Assembly (NCBI GenBank): GCA_021234155.1
Contig: JAJEKV010000079.1
Coordinates: 1,430,789-1,494,788 of the forward strand
Direction of reading: 5' to 3'
Length of the DNA stretch: 64,000 bases
Source of the DNA: Isoetes taiwanensis
Taxonomy: Eukaryota > Streptophyta > Lycopodiopsida > Isoetales > Isoetaceae
The notes under the pieces were generated by a model. That model worked only from the letters and a program-made list of their open reading frames with translations, made no database searches and was not told the origin of the DNA. This document shows, piece after piece, positions 22,938-33,528 of the stretch (the first letter of the stretch is position 1; each line of letters opens with the position of its first letter). The position numbers and the translations under genes were made by a program.

Positions 22938-23002
22938 GAGTCTCTCACCAAAATGCATGCGATTCGACACCGTCGGATCGCCATTTTGGGGAGAGATGAG
23001 GC
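22938..23002. repeat. Long imperfect hairpin
   Basis: The sequence folds back: 'tctctcaccaaaatg' pairs with 'attttggggagaga' and, inside, 'gcgattcgac' pairs with 'gtcggatcgc' around a short ACC loop. The partial copy at 24952-24993 carries only the left arm and the copy at 21102 only the right portion. The hairpin may therefore have arisen by joining two segments, or the others are broken copies. Confidence 0.7.
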
Positions 23003-23149
23003 TATATATACGGTTTTGGGCTCTTTCTCCATTCTTGCACTGCGACTCGCATGAAACCAACAAAGCGCCCTGAGATAGGCTTCTCATTCATCTCGCCAGA
23101 TTTTCTACAATGGTGATTGATTGGATAGCCGCACACATATAACTACCCA

Positions 23150-23298
23150 CCTAAAAATAAAGGGAAAATCCAATTATATCATTTGGACCCCAAAACAAAT
23201 ACAATGCTAATAGATGAGTGGTCGATGTACTGCCGAAAGCTTATCACCGGATTAAAAACCCCCCTTTCGGGTTTTCGAGGAAAACCCTAGTGATAAGC
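23150..23298 (-). mobile_element. LINE-family 3' terminal hairpin module, minus orientation
   Basis: A terminal hairpin occupies 23239-23298: perfect 9-bp outer arms 'gcttatcac'/'gtgataagc' enclose an inner foldback 'ggttttcgaggaaaacc' and a C-run. Read on the minus strand it is followed by a 'TTTTGGGGTCCAAATG...ATTGGATTTTCC' block that resembles the 3' end of the LINE at 42.4 kb. I read it as a truncated 3' end of the same or a related family. The hairpin is certain; the LINE link is inference. Confidence 0.55.
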
Positions 23299-24710
23299 CT
23301 TCATAGAAGGGGGCTTAGACAAACGTAAGGCATAGAATCGCCCCAAAACCAGCATGGAGAAGTCAAACCGGATGGCTATCGCCAACCCTGCATTTATGTT
23401 CACATCACCAACAACAAACGAAAACATACCAAAGAATAGCATCACCCGATGGGTGGAAAAAAGCATCACCCAACCGGGTGGAAAAACATGATAAAACGTA
23501 ACTTGTACAAAATATAATAAACAAAGAAGGGGGAGGGTGGGTTCAAAGAGAATAAAGGTACGAGAGAAAGAGGAAGCCCATTTTTCTCGGATGAAACGCC
23601 GATGAAGAACTCGCACAATAAGTAGCAAATGCCCAACCCGATGAACGGCCCAAAACGCATGTGATGCATGCATGCGACGCGATGTAATTCATGCATGCTC
23701 GCCTTTGGAAATGAAGAATGCCGATTGTCAATTCTACGCTTTTGCTTAATCGACGACATTTTCCTTTTTCAATTGCGACTCGCATGAAACCAACAAAGCC
23801 CGGTTTCCAATACCAAAGGACTTCCTTAACAAACTAGGGATCGAGGATAGAAAATCACGGGATGAAGGCTAAAAAGTAGGAAGGACATGAGCATGTTGCA
23901 GCAACGCCTAATCAAATTGGCCAAACCAGGCCTTTGAGGAAGCCCTCCCCGCCTCGAAACAAATCAAAGAGAATAAGGTATAGCCATTTGTAGAGGAAGC
24001 TACCGATGAAACGCCGATGAAGAACTCGCGCAATAAGTTTTGCAAATGCCCAACTCGATGAATGCGGCCCAAAACGCGAAATGGAAGCGATGCATGCATC
24101 GCGGCGCATGCAATGCATGCATGCTCGCTCTTGAGCAAGAATGCCGATTCACTACGCCATCGAATCGGCGACATTATCGGCGTCTTCTCACAAAGATTTT
24201 TGGGTCTTAGTTCCCTCCCTCCCACCCTAGGTTGTTTACATTCATGTTTTTTCATTTTTCATTTGTGATTCCATATCGCGTGGCTCGCGTGACCAACCCA
24301 TCTGTATTTGAGAGGTTATGTTGTTTTACAATATGATATTATGTCGCTTGGCTCGCGTGACCAGCCCCTTCTCTTATTGGAGGATTGTGATTTGTCATGA
24401 ACCAGCCCCCTTGGGAGGCTTCGCCGAGCCGGCGTGATGGCTTCTATTTTTTAGTTAATTTCTTCTTTTTATGTTGTCCTATGGCGACTTTGTTGCGTTA
24501 CTTTTCTAACGTCTAATGCATTCTGTTTGTTTTCTTTTCTCCTAAGTTTTCAGGTGATCATGGCTATTTCTTTCTTTTGTTCGGCTCTCCCATGGAGTTT
24601 GAGATGCATCGTCTGATTTGCGACCTCCATCTTGTCCTTCCTCGACTTTTTTCATCAATGATCTCCACTTTGATGGCCCTCTTAAGCCCCTTTGGAGCCG
24701 TCGGGCGAAG

Positions 24711-24900
24711 GTTTATCATTAGGGTTTTCCTCGAAAACCCGAAAGGGCGGGGTTTTTCATCCCGGTGATAAACTTTCGCACGTTGCCTCCTATTTGCCTT
24801 CCTTATTTTACGCCATCTTAAAAGGGGCCTGGGTTGTTCCTATGGCAGGCCCCCTTTATTATTAGTGGGTAGTCAGACCCAATTGGTGGACCACCCTCCA
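24711..24900 (+). mobile_element. LINE-family 3' terminal hairpin module, plus orientation
   Basis: At 24711-24773 outer arms 'gtttatca'/'tgataaac' enclose 'gggttttcctcgaaaaccc' and 'gaaagggcggggttttt'. This is the inverse of the hairpin at 23239-23298 with high similarity. Downstream, 'gacccaattggtgga' loosely resembles the LINE tail block at 42356-42395. No coding sequence is attached, so it is a fragment or a non-autonomous copy. Confidence 0.55.
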
Positions 24901-24999
24901 CCTTAGATATTTTTTCAAAATGTTGTACACTGCTGTGATGAAAGATATGCCTCGGCCGGTTTTCCCCCTCCAGACGAGTCTCTCACCAAAATTATTATT

Positions 25000-26040
25000 T
25001 TCACATCTATATCAAATCCCCTTGGAAACCCCTGTTATTGTGCTACACATTGACATACTTGCATATGATTGGTCTCTTCAAAAGCCCACGAGAAATATAG
25101 TGATTAATTGAAATGTAAGTGGCCAAGTCTCTTGAGATGATATATAGTTGTCTTGTTGCACGCATCAAATCATTGATGTCGTTTCACCAGATGTCACACA
25201 GTCAGGTTCATGGTATTTTAAAAAAACCTCTACAACACAGTCAACAAGGGGGCACTTAGACATGCATACTTTTGTGCAAGAACATGCCCTAATTTCTTGC
25301 AACCCATGTACACTCTAAGCTTCGACTGATGTCGATGTCTGGCCAATGTAGTTGCCAGGATTCTTGCACATACAAAAATTACAAAATCAAACAAGTAACA
25401 TATAAAATCTTCAGGACCAATAAGTGATCCTTATCTAAGTATACATGAATATCTGTATTGAACGTTGGCACAAAAGTCAACATCCAATTTAGACACAACT
25501 GTTGAGAAATTAGTTCTGGTCTTTGCAGATAATTCATGATAGCCTTCAATATAGTCCTATGGCAAAAACTTTGGAATCTCCATGTTGAGCATCTTCTACA
25601 TCAATCGCCTAGTCTAATAACCACTTGAAGTTGCACTACAGAGGCAAGCAATAAGATTTATAAACGGACTTTTGCAACTTTGTCTAATCCAGGTATTTCC
25701 TAATGTGCCTCTTCTTTTCTTTTAAAGCTCTGGATCTAGTGCCTTGTCATTACGTTTGTCACTAACTGAGGCCCCTAAACAACAATTCTCTTTTCATTTT
25801 ACATCTCTCTTCTCTTGCAAGCTATGCAATCTCTAATGTTTCTGTATGTGTGAAATAATCAACTCTGGTTCGTGTTACATTGTCCTAAATTCTCTAGGTG
25901 ACATGTCATCTGTTTGACAATGAACCTTTGCCATACCTACTAATTTTACTAGCACTTCTTATAGGTCAATATCCTCCTCCAATCTTTGTCAAACAACAAT
26001 GTATACCCCCTAAACCCCTCCCCCTCAGGGCCCTTTTTTT
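25000..26040. other. No recognisable gene
   Basis: AT-rich sequence with no supported ORF, RNA gene or repeat. Confidence 0.4.
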
Positions 26041-26050
26041 TAATGTAAAA

Positions 26051-26140
26051 TGATATATAGATAGGTAGGTAGGTAGATAGGTAGATAGATATGGTTTTTA
26101 ATACCATGGAGACCAAATTTGCATGGGACCCAAACAATAA
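26051..26140 (-). mobile_element. LINE-type 3' end with (GATA/GGTA)n tail, minus orientation
   Basis: Read on the minus strand, 'TTTGGGTCCCATGC', then 'TTGGTCTCCATGG', then 'TATTAAAA' lead into a CTAT/CTAC microsatellite (26055-26090 on plus). The same order (GGTCCCAT...TTGG(T/G)(C/T)TCC(G/A)TGG...AAAA plus microsatellite) is present at 42356-42416 and 48764-48832. Upstream coding sequence is not recognisable, so this is probably a short 5'-truncated copy. Confidence 0.65.
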
Positions 26141-26479
26141 AAGGGGAATGGAAACCCAAAAAAGTATAACTGAGACCTTGACCTAATGAACATGGTGAGC
26201 TTGTGCACGTCATAGACCATCCCTTTTAATCTAAGCAACTAAGATATTAAGAGAAACTAGTAACAATGTCAAGGATTATCCTTGAAGCTAAGCAGGGAAG
26301 AAGCCAAATGTTCTTCAATTTGTTTGAATTGTGCTACCGTATCCCTAATTGAGGTGGTAAATTGATGATATTGTCTCAGCTCTTGGAATGTCGGCCAACT
26401 TCTGAGAAAAGAATGCCAGCTAAAAAGCGAGCGAGGGAGGAGACATTGCCATGTGGCAGTTTCATGGACCAGAAGGGCA
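26141..26479. other. No recognisable gene
   Basis: The bases between the LINE tail and the duplicated segment hold no recognisable domain. A 90-codon minus-strand ORF across 26269-26541 is not recognised. Confidence 0.3.
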
Positions 26480-26489
26480 AACGTTTTCA

Positions 26490-27060
26490 AGTTATTTGCA
26501 ATTATGCAATTTATTTTCAATTTATTTACAATTATTTTCAATTTATTTGCATTGATGACGAGAAAGGAGATGGGTGGATTGATGGCAGGGTCCCGACCAC
26601 GAGGTTCATTTTATATGTGGTGGATGGCCAACTTCTGAAAGAAAAGTTTAAAAAGACTTCTGCATTTAAAGGATCATTTTGCCATTGTGACATACGTAAT
26701 AGATGCTTTTTCAATATAGTAGATCTAACCTATGATTGGATACCCTACATAACCCTACACCTTACACCTCTCAAACAATACGTTTTTATTGGTCATTTGA
26801 TACCTAAAACGCAAGAACATATTTATAAACCTTTATTTTCAATTTATTTACCTTTTTGCTAGTTTACAATTATTTTCAATTTATTTGCATTGATGACGAG
26901 AAAGGAGATGGGAGGGTCCCGACCACGAGGTTCATTTTATATGTGGTGGAGACTTCGACGGCCCCGGACTGTACAGTACATCTGAAAGCAAATCCAAGCC
27001 GTTGCTGCCAGATGTTTGAAGACTTCTGCATTTAAATCCTTCCTTAAGGGATCATTTCGC
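26490..27060. repeat. Partial tandem duplication upstream of the 199-codon ORF
   Basis: The phrases 'tttatttgcattgatgacg', 'gagaaaggagatggg', 'gggtcccgaccacgaggt' and 'tcattttatatgtggtgg' occur first at about 26541-26625 and again at about 26881-26950, 338 bases later. 'gacttctgcatttaaa' and 'ggatcattt' also recur (about 26656 and 27022). The two copies carry different insertions and deletions, so the duplication is not recent. Confidence 0.75.
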
Positions 27061-27079
27061 AACTTGGCCTCTCATTTTG

Positions 27080-27679
27080 ATGGCTCTTGTGGCAGATCTT
27101 AGCATGAGATGGCTTTGCAATACCGCTTCTCTACATCCTGACAATGTGCCCTCCTCTAAAAACGAATTTTGCAGCTCTGATTTTGAGTTTCCAGTTCCAT
27201 CCGTGAGCGAATCTAGTGATTACTTACATGGGCCTGCTGCATTCCAAGCTTCGGATCTGTTCCACAACGGATTAATTCTTCCACCACAAGAAACTCCTCA
27301 AAACAGGCATGCCAATGAGAAAAAAACTGAAGAATCGGTTAACAATCCGTGTGTAAAACAGAGCCGGATATGGAAGTTGCTATGCTTGAGGAACCGCATT
27401 TGCAGAATTTTGGAGCCATGGCCACGAAGATCAGGGTCTGATTCAAGAGCAATTTGTGGGTCATGGACCAAACATGTTTATGAATCGAGAAAGTCTGGCA
27501 GATCCAGCAGAGTGACAGATTTAGGTAGCAGTGATGCAAATCAGAAACAATACTGCCCTCCAAGAGCTCATTTGGGCGCAGCAAAGTTTCAGAATTGGAG
27601 CCCCCAAGCAGGCCACCGACAGAATTTGCAAAACTATTTGAAGCCAAACAGTTATGAGCTCCTTCATCTTCATAGCTGA
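27080..27679 (+). CDS. Putative plant-specific regulator-like protein (199 aa), DUF1645/MAKR-like pattern
   Basis: An uninterrupted ORF starts at ATG 27080 (MALVADLSMRWL) and ends at TGA 27677-27679. The pattern 'SSDFEFPVP' followed about 20 residues later by 'ASDLFHNGLILPP' resembles plant families with FEF(x)n-AD(E/D)LF-x-G-x(I/L)-x-PL motifs, such as DUF1645 and membrane-associated kinase regulators. The rest is basic and Ser/Arg-rich, with a Cys-Arg segment 'KLLCLRNRICRIL', and has no membrane segment. The match is a short motif only and I recognise no ortholog. The neighbouring upstream sequence is partly duplicated. Alternatives are a retro-copy fragment or a chance ORF, although 199 codons and this composition favour real coding history. 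Confidence 0.45.
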   Translation: MALVADLSMRWLCNTASLHPDNVPSSKNEFCSSDFEFPVPSVSESSDYLHGPAAFQASDLFHNGLILPPQETPQNRHANEKKTEESVNNPCVKQSRIWKLLCLRNRICRILEPWPRRSGSDSRAICGSWTKHVYESRKSGRSSRVTDLGSSDANQKQYCPPRAHLGAAKFQNWSPQAGHRQNLQNYLKPNSYELLHLHS

Positions 27680-29399
27680 AACATTAAGTTCATACAATCA
27701 GTTGTGTATATCTTATTCTGAAAGGGCAAAGATACCTTGTCTTGTAATTAAATGCCAAGATAATTCTATGTTCCCTGGTTGTATCATTTGGCGTGGCAAT
27801 TCTGTTTCCTATTATGTGAGGCACTTAAATTTAAGCATTTCTTTCCCTTTTTTCCATCAATTGCTGATCATCAACATAAGGTTAACATACTTGGAATCAA
27901 ATGTTGGATTGTCTCAATTCCATGCCATCATGCTAGGTGGATGCAACACCTGTCAGGGTGTAGGTTTGCCAGATCAACAAATAAAGAACTCGAGCATAAC
28001 ATAAATCATGGGATGCTCAAATCGTGTAACTTAGTTTCAACTAGCGTGCGACTCAAGCAAACCTACTTGGAGTGTTGTTCAACCACGACCCTACTAGTTA
28101 CTTGCAACTAGGTTTATAGCTCGAGGTTTCATGCCCAGATATGGGTAGACTAGTCTTGGGTTGCTTTGATCCAGTTGAGCCTATAACTTCGCCAAAATCT
28201 TTTTCAAATCTACCTAATATCACATTCTTATCCCGAGATTCATCCATCAATAAAGCTCTTTCCCTCCACACAAATTCTGCATTGAGGAACCAGACAACAA
28301 AGATTTTGTCTCTAAGACAAACGACGATATACATTAACATGCGACTTGGCAAAGAATAATCTAAGATAAATCACAAACTATAAAGAATACCCTATTCATA
28401 AAATTTGCCGCAACCCCTTAAAAAATCGCCATTTGGCAATGAATAGCCGCTAATTTTTTCCGTGTTATGGGCATTTGGCAGCTGCATATTTCTGGCTGGC
28501 AATCATAAGCATCCTACCTAGTCGAAGGTATCAAATCAATTACAAACTAAGGGCTAGCTATTTTCTGATGATTATTGTTTTCTGAAAACAAAGGAATTTC
28601 AAGGCCAGGATCTGTAACAAACTGAGGAAGGCTCCGGAAGCAAATGGATGAACAGGGAAGCAAATTAGAGTTCAACAAATACTTGAGTAATGGTAAATGA
28701 TTAAGGTTGCAAGTGCTTAAATACTGCAAACTCCCTTGTATGGATTCGAGAGATGAGCAAGGCAGGAAAACCATTCAGGACTATGAGCCTTGGGCTCCTG
28801 GAAGCTTGCAGCGATTCTAATGAGGATTCTAGCATTAATATCTCTCCAAGAGGTGTGGATCAGATTAAATAACATATTAAATTAAACTTATACGTATTCA
28901 GATTTGATAGCTATCAAAGAATAAAATTGCTTTCCAAACTAATTTTTACTTGAATCTATTTAGAATTAGACATTTCAAAAAATATAAAATTTCAATCTTT
29001 AGTGATCTAACAAACTTAAAATTAGGCAATGATAATGAAATCTGATGGTGTGATAAGCGATTGACTTAAAACTATTATGAGAATTTTTACAATCTACAAA
29101 CTTTTACACTTTAAAAATACTTTAATAAAAGTTTTAGGTTCAAAAATAAACTATTCAATATTTATTATTAAAACATAAACACATTCAATTTCAATTTAAA
29201 ATTATTTTCTTGAAATATGTAAAAAAAAAAAAAACCATTTTAATTATATAGAGTTTATCTTAGATGAGAATTTAATTCTAAATAGATTAAAGTGAATATT
29301 AATTTAGAAAGCAATTTTATACTTTAGTTCTATCATACTTTTGATCTAAAAATAAACTCAATAAATCATAGCTTGTTTGGCATTTCCATGTTGGACATA
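27680..29399. other. No recognisable gene; strongly AT-rich second half
   Basis: Small ORFs around 27.65-28.35 kb and a 75-codon minus-strand ORF at 28547-28774 (Leu-rich, 'LSTCNLNHLPLLKYLL') are not assignable; the last might be a decayed LRR but the repeat pattern is not convincing. The stretch from about 28860 to 29360 is extremely A/T-rich with no ORF. Confidence 0.35.
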
Positions 29400-29603
29400 T
29401 CAAACAATAAGTGCCCTCCATGACATCATATCCTCTGCAGGCAGTCTGGCAAATACTTCTCTTGAATTTTTTGTCCATCCACATTTAGAATACAGATCAG
29501 TTACAACACTAGTTACTGCCCAAAGAAATATCACATTCGCATCCACTTTTGAAGGTAGCAGCATGAAACCATTTTCCATTTTGCAAAGTTGGTGAAGTGC
29601 CAC
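29400..29603 (-). pseudogene. PPR protein fragment
   Basis: A 67-codon minus-strand frame contains 'VVTDLYSKCGWTKNSREVF' followed by 'ARLPAEDMMSWRALIV'. This corresponds to the plant PLS-class PPR pattern (x-DMYxKCGxxxxAxxVFxxMPxxDxxSWNxxI). Such proteins act in organellar RNA editing or processing. Only about one and a half repeats remain, with no start region, no further repeats in frame and no E/DYW tail, so it is a relic. Confidence 0.75.
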
Positions 29604-31558
29604 ATGAAATCAATTGAGAAAAGTGGTTTTAGTTACAGTATGGTCACGTCTTCAATGCACCGTGTACTTGGTTAATGACATATCAAAATCAGCAATCACC
29701 AGTCTTGTTAGCAATGTTATAAACTGTAAGTCATAATTCTTTGTGCAACTTCCAATTTTTCTGCTATGATTGATACAAGGCTGCACTTTCATTTGTGGTA
29801 CATAATGGACTAAGTGAATGAGGCAGTAAACTGTGATTCCATTAGATCTAGGGTTTTGCATCACATGTGTACAGGCATCGCCAGGCATACTGCAACAACA
29901 TTAGTCGCCCTTGTTGCATGGTCTCTTGCAAGCTCTTTGTGCTTCTTGATCCTACTACTTGCTATCACTATAGCTTTAATGTCTGCTCAACATCACTACA
30001 CTATTTAAATTTTCTATCAATAAGAACCTCCATAGCAAGATGCTCCTCATAACAGGATGTATAACAGAAAAAGGGGCAATTTTTACATAAAAAAGGGTTG
30101 ACTTCCAAGAGTAGCTTTTGTACCAGTATAATCTGACAGCTCATCAACCAACTAATAAGCCAACCCTAAATTTTAAATGCTAAGCCTCTACAATGTTCTT
30201 CAAAGAGGACTACAGTCTTAAAGAATGATCTGCAATGTTGCAGCTCTGATTGGCAATAATCTATGTTCCACGCTCTAAAACTTTTGAGTCCTTTCAAAAT
30301 CTTAAAGACTTCCAATTGTGTAAACCTCAAATAGGAAAGTTTGTGAATGTTGTCTCAAGCATTAACATTCACAAATATTTAAGTTTAGATTAACACATAT
30401 ATCTCATGCTACGCGAATGTACCTTCTGGAATCTTCAAGAGTAATGGGTCTGCCTCTAATATCTTTCAACTCATTGGGTGTGTCGCCGATTTTTGCTACA
30501 CCCTCAGAGAGACCAATGTAAAAGACAGGGATAAAAAACAAAAGAAAGAAAATCAAAACATAGAGTAAACATAACACAAAAGTTGAACAAATATAGATAC
30601 ACAAAATAGAATCACAAAAAAGAAAGAGGTAAAAAACTACGTCTTATTTCCAGTGGAAATAGCAGGGTTGATCTCCGTTCAAATGTGATTTGTAGGGGAC
30701 ATAGAAAGGTGGTACATTCTTGCTTCCTCTCATCATCATCAGAGACCTGACTACACATTAATTCTTTTACTTCGTCCTTCCTTCAAAGCCTGCTTACCTT
30801 GCAACATCTTCCTTTCAAAAAAGGCATCTTCCTGACTAGCTGAATCAGGTTTTACAAGATTCAATGTACCCTCTTCTCTAGAATATCTACTTTAGGTCCA
30901 AAATCAGGCAAATCACTCCATACTACAGCACAATCACATCCTCAAACCTCATGGAAATGGTTCCATAACATGGTGCTCTCTGGGTGCTACTTCAGTGCCT
31001 CCTTGATCACCCTCTCGCTCGCCATGGATTCGATCCTCTTTGCTTCAGCAGTATAATAAGTCTACAACAAAGGACCGAAAATCTGAGATGGTCGTCATTA
31101 TGACGAGACATGCAAAATGCTTTTAAGAATCAAAGCCTCTAACCTCTGTTTGGGCCTGAGACCGTGATTCCAAGCAAACACTTAGCCAATAAGCCCAAGA
31201 GACCGAAAGAAAGGAAAAAAAAAATTAGCTTAACGAGGGAACGAAAATCAAGACATGCTTCAAAGCTTTTATCTCTGGGACACTGGGAAATTTGCTTGAG
31301 GCTTTTCAATTTTCTAACACTCGAATTTGCTTCTCTTGTTTCATGAAAAACGAAATCATGTGGGAATCCCAGACCCAAGAGCATACAAAATGGTAGAAAG
31401 AGTCAAGGATATTGCAAGGAAATTTTAGAGGAGTTTCTAACTTTCATTGTCGTATTGAAAAATATGAAATCCAAGGATATGAATTACGCCACATCATTTC
31501 TTGCATGATGTGGCAGCCACATGGATAGGTAGAATTTCAAGAATAGTTGTAGGGGGGG
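29604..31558. other. No confirmed gene; possible small minus-strand exons
   Basis: On the minus strand, 30503-30423 is exon-like: a T-rich stretch ending in AG precedes it, the encoded text 'DTPNELKDIRGRPITLEDSR' looks structured, and AG|GTACAT follows as a donor. Near 30730-30665 another minus-strand frame reads 'VPPFYVPYKSHLNGDQPC' before a stop. I cannot assign either to a family or connect them. The remaining sequence is AT-rich without signals. Confidence 0.25.
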
Positions 31559-31750
31559 TTAGGGTGCTTTCCCATAGATGGACGGACCTGGATGAGGTCA
31601 GACCGAGGTCCAAAGGTAATTGTCGGGATTACTTTTCAAATCAGTTTCTTAACCTCAGCCACTCAGGTTCTTAGCTCATGGGAACATCGGAATAGCAGAC
31701 CAGACCTTCAGGAAACCTGGAGGTTTTCTGCCCATGGGAAAGCACCCTTA
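31559..31750. mobile_element. Tourist-like MITE (186 bp) with TTA target duplication
   Basis: The element spans 31562-31747, flanked by TTA on both sides (31559-31561 and 31748-31750). Perfect 14-bp terminal inverted repeats GGGTGCTTTCCCAT / ATGGGAAAGCACCC bound a non-coding interior. A TTA duplication with G-starting TIRs is the hallmark of PIF/Harbinger-derived Tourist MITEs, which are moved by transposases encoded elsewhere. Both TIRs match exactly, so the copy is not very old. Confidence 0.8.
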
Positions 31751-32540
31751 GGCAAGCCTCTAATGAAATTGTTTTGAATCCAAACTATTTTGCCTATTGG
31801 GCTTCTACTGCTAGACCACTAGACAAGTTTTGTTGCATGTCTACATTAGCTACGCAATTACCATATTGCTACAAAGCAGGAGAAAAGAACTCACGTGTAA
31901 TAGCTCCTTTGACTCTCTTTGTAAGCATACCTAACCTAAGTTGGCTAACTTATAATTTGGCCTCCAGCTTTATGATGAAGGACTTTGTCTCTCATCAAAA
32001 TATTTTCCATGCCAGAAAGTTTTTTCTCATGCCCTTCTCTTCTATAGTAGATTGAAACTCAATAAGTAGGCAAGGTGCTTTAACCTTAAACATGCTAAGC
32101 AACTAGGTACCAAACTGATAATGCCCTCAAAACCTTTCTTTTAGGAGCTGCGTCGAAAACAAAAATAGAAATAGACATATTTCACCAAAATGCTAGAGAA
32201 ACATAGTTCCAGGTAACGGATTCAATTTTTTTTTCACAGGCCATTAAAGCCTCAACAATTTCGCTTAAACTACTCAAACTGAGTGGCCATGATCAAAGCC
32301 TTTGTAGTTGCTAATCTACTCTGCTGGAGCACGACATGTGAGAACAAAGAGGAAGGGAAGAACGGACATCAAGAATGAGCCAAAGTAGATTTCTCGACTT
32401 TTTTCTAACTTCCTTGGTCATCGATGCAAAAGTAGAGAGATCCTACAATACATAAATAATTTGGTTTAGATGTTATAACACATGGATAAATTAAAATTGC
32501 AGGAATCTTTGTGCTCTAGAAAAGGCAAGTTGGTAGAAAA
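31751..32540. other. No recognisable gene
   Basis: A 93-codon plus-strand ORF (31774-32055) is not recognised. No RNA gene or repeat is seen. The PPR relic begins at about 32540. Confidence 0.35.
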
Positions 32541-33260
32541 AAGGTTGAAGATGGCATGTTTTGCTATTGCTGCATTACAAGGGGGGAGGATATGCATATT
32601 CATGTTATAAATTCTGGGCACAATTCAGATGCTATAGTTGGTAACGCTCTGGTAGATGTGTATGCTAAATGTGGAAGCATACAAGTTGCAAAGATAGTGT
32701 CTAGAGTTTATTAGATGTTGTGCCATGGAATGCGATGATTCATGGGCATGCCCAACATGGGAATGGGAAAAATGGCTAGTTGATGGACTCCTATCCACCA
32801 AATCACCTTCACTTCTGTCTTATATATCTTGTCTGCATGGTTGCATGCATGTATGGTGGATGAAGGCTCTTGTTGTTTTTGCATGATTGATTTTCATGGC
32901 ATGGCACCAACAAAAGAACATTATTCATGCAAGATTGATCTCCTTGCATATGAGGTAGAGAACATGATTATAGTAGGCCTAAGCGTTGGACTTTGGATGT
33001 CTCTATTCGGTTCATGTCTAACTTTCAACAATTTAGAGTTAGCTGAGGGCACAACATCCATGTTGTAGAGCTAGAATCTTCAGACATTTTTGCTCTTGTA
33101 TTGCTTTCCAATGTTTATGTTACCAGCAAAAAGCGTGGTTAGAAGGCTAAAACAACAAATGACCAACTAATCATATAGAGCAGGAGTATGTTTTGGCATA
33201 TTGAGAAAGTGGACATACAATGGAATGGCTTAAGTTGCAGGTGCATTTGTTTAAAAGACG
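32541..33260 (+). pseudogene. PPR protein pseudogene (C-terminal repeats)
   Basis: PPR text is readable in order but in several frames. 'GEDMHIHVINSGHNSDAIVG' leads directly into 'NALVDVYAKCGSIQVAK' (about 32586-32697). Next comes 'MVDEGSCCFCMIDFHGMAPT' leading into 'KEHYSCKIDLLA' (about 32855-32950), the usual place of the 'PTxEHYxCMVDLLGRAG' motif. Then 'ALVLLSNVYVTSKKRG' (about 33090-33140) corresponds to the 'YVLLSNIYAxAGRW' motif before the E domain. Stops (for example the TAG about 32713) and frameshifts interrupt it. Intact relatives are organellar RNA-editing or processing factors. The order matches a normal PPR C-terminus, so this is one decayed gene and not unrelated pieces. Confidence 0.8.
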
Positions 33261-33490
33261 TGGGAATATCAACAACATCAAGAAACAACTAAAGGTTGAG
33301 TTAATAACAAATGTTGCTCTACATACTCAAGGACTTTTTGGTATTAGAATCAAGTAGGCCATTGGCCCAAAGCCTTCTTGCCCTCACAAGGTAATAACGG
33401 CTGTATGGATTTATGTATTGGGAGATTCATGATGGCATGCATTGTGCATTGTGGTTTCTACTCTCAATATAGCAGTTTTGATATCGAGCT

Positions 33491-33528
33491 AGGAGATAAA
33501 TGAATGAATGAATGAATGAATAAATGTA
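33491..33528. repeat. (ATGA)n microsatellite
   Basis: About eight tandem ATGA/AATG units with one interruption. It could be a retroelement tail like the other microsatellites in this window, but no tail block precedes it. Confidence 0.85.

Larger units (their letters stand above)
21060..25000. repeat. Mosaic block of shuffled direct and foldback repeats
   Basis: Segments recur in new combinations: an 81-bp unit at 21102-21182 and 22953-23033 with one mismatch; a 40-bp unit at 22915-22954 and 24952-24993 with one mismatch; 'tcggcgtcttctcaca' plus 'tttttgggtcttagtt' at about 21184 and 24177; 'gcgactcgcatgaaaccaac' at about 23041 and 23771; 'gatgaaacgccgatgaagaa' at about 23590 and 24006; and a longer diverged pair at about 23627-23730 and 24046-24149. 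No ORF here has a recognisable domain. It behaves like a nest of rearranged non-autonomous element copies. Confidence 0.8.

Noticed and set aside
28547-28774. LRR or resistance-gene fragment on the minus strand
   Set aside because: Leucine content is high, but the LxxLxL/NxL spacing is not regular enough to call.
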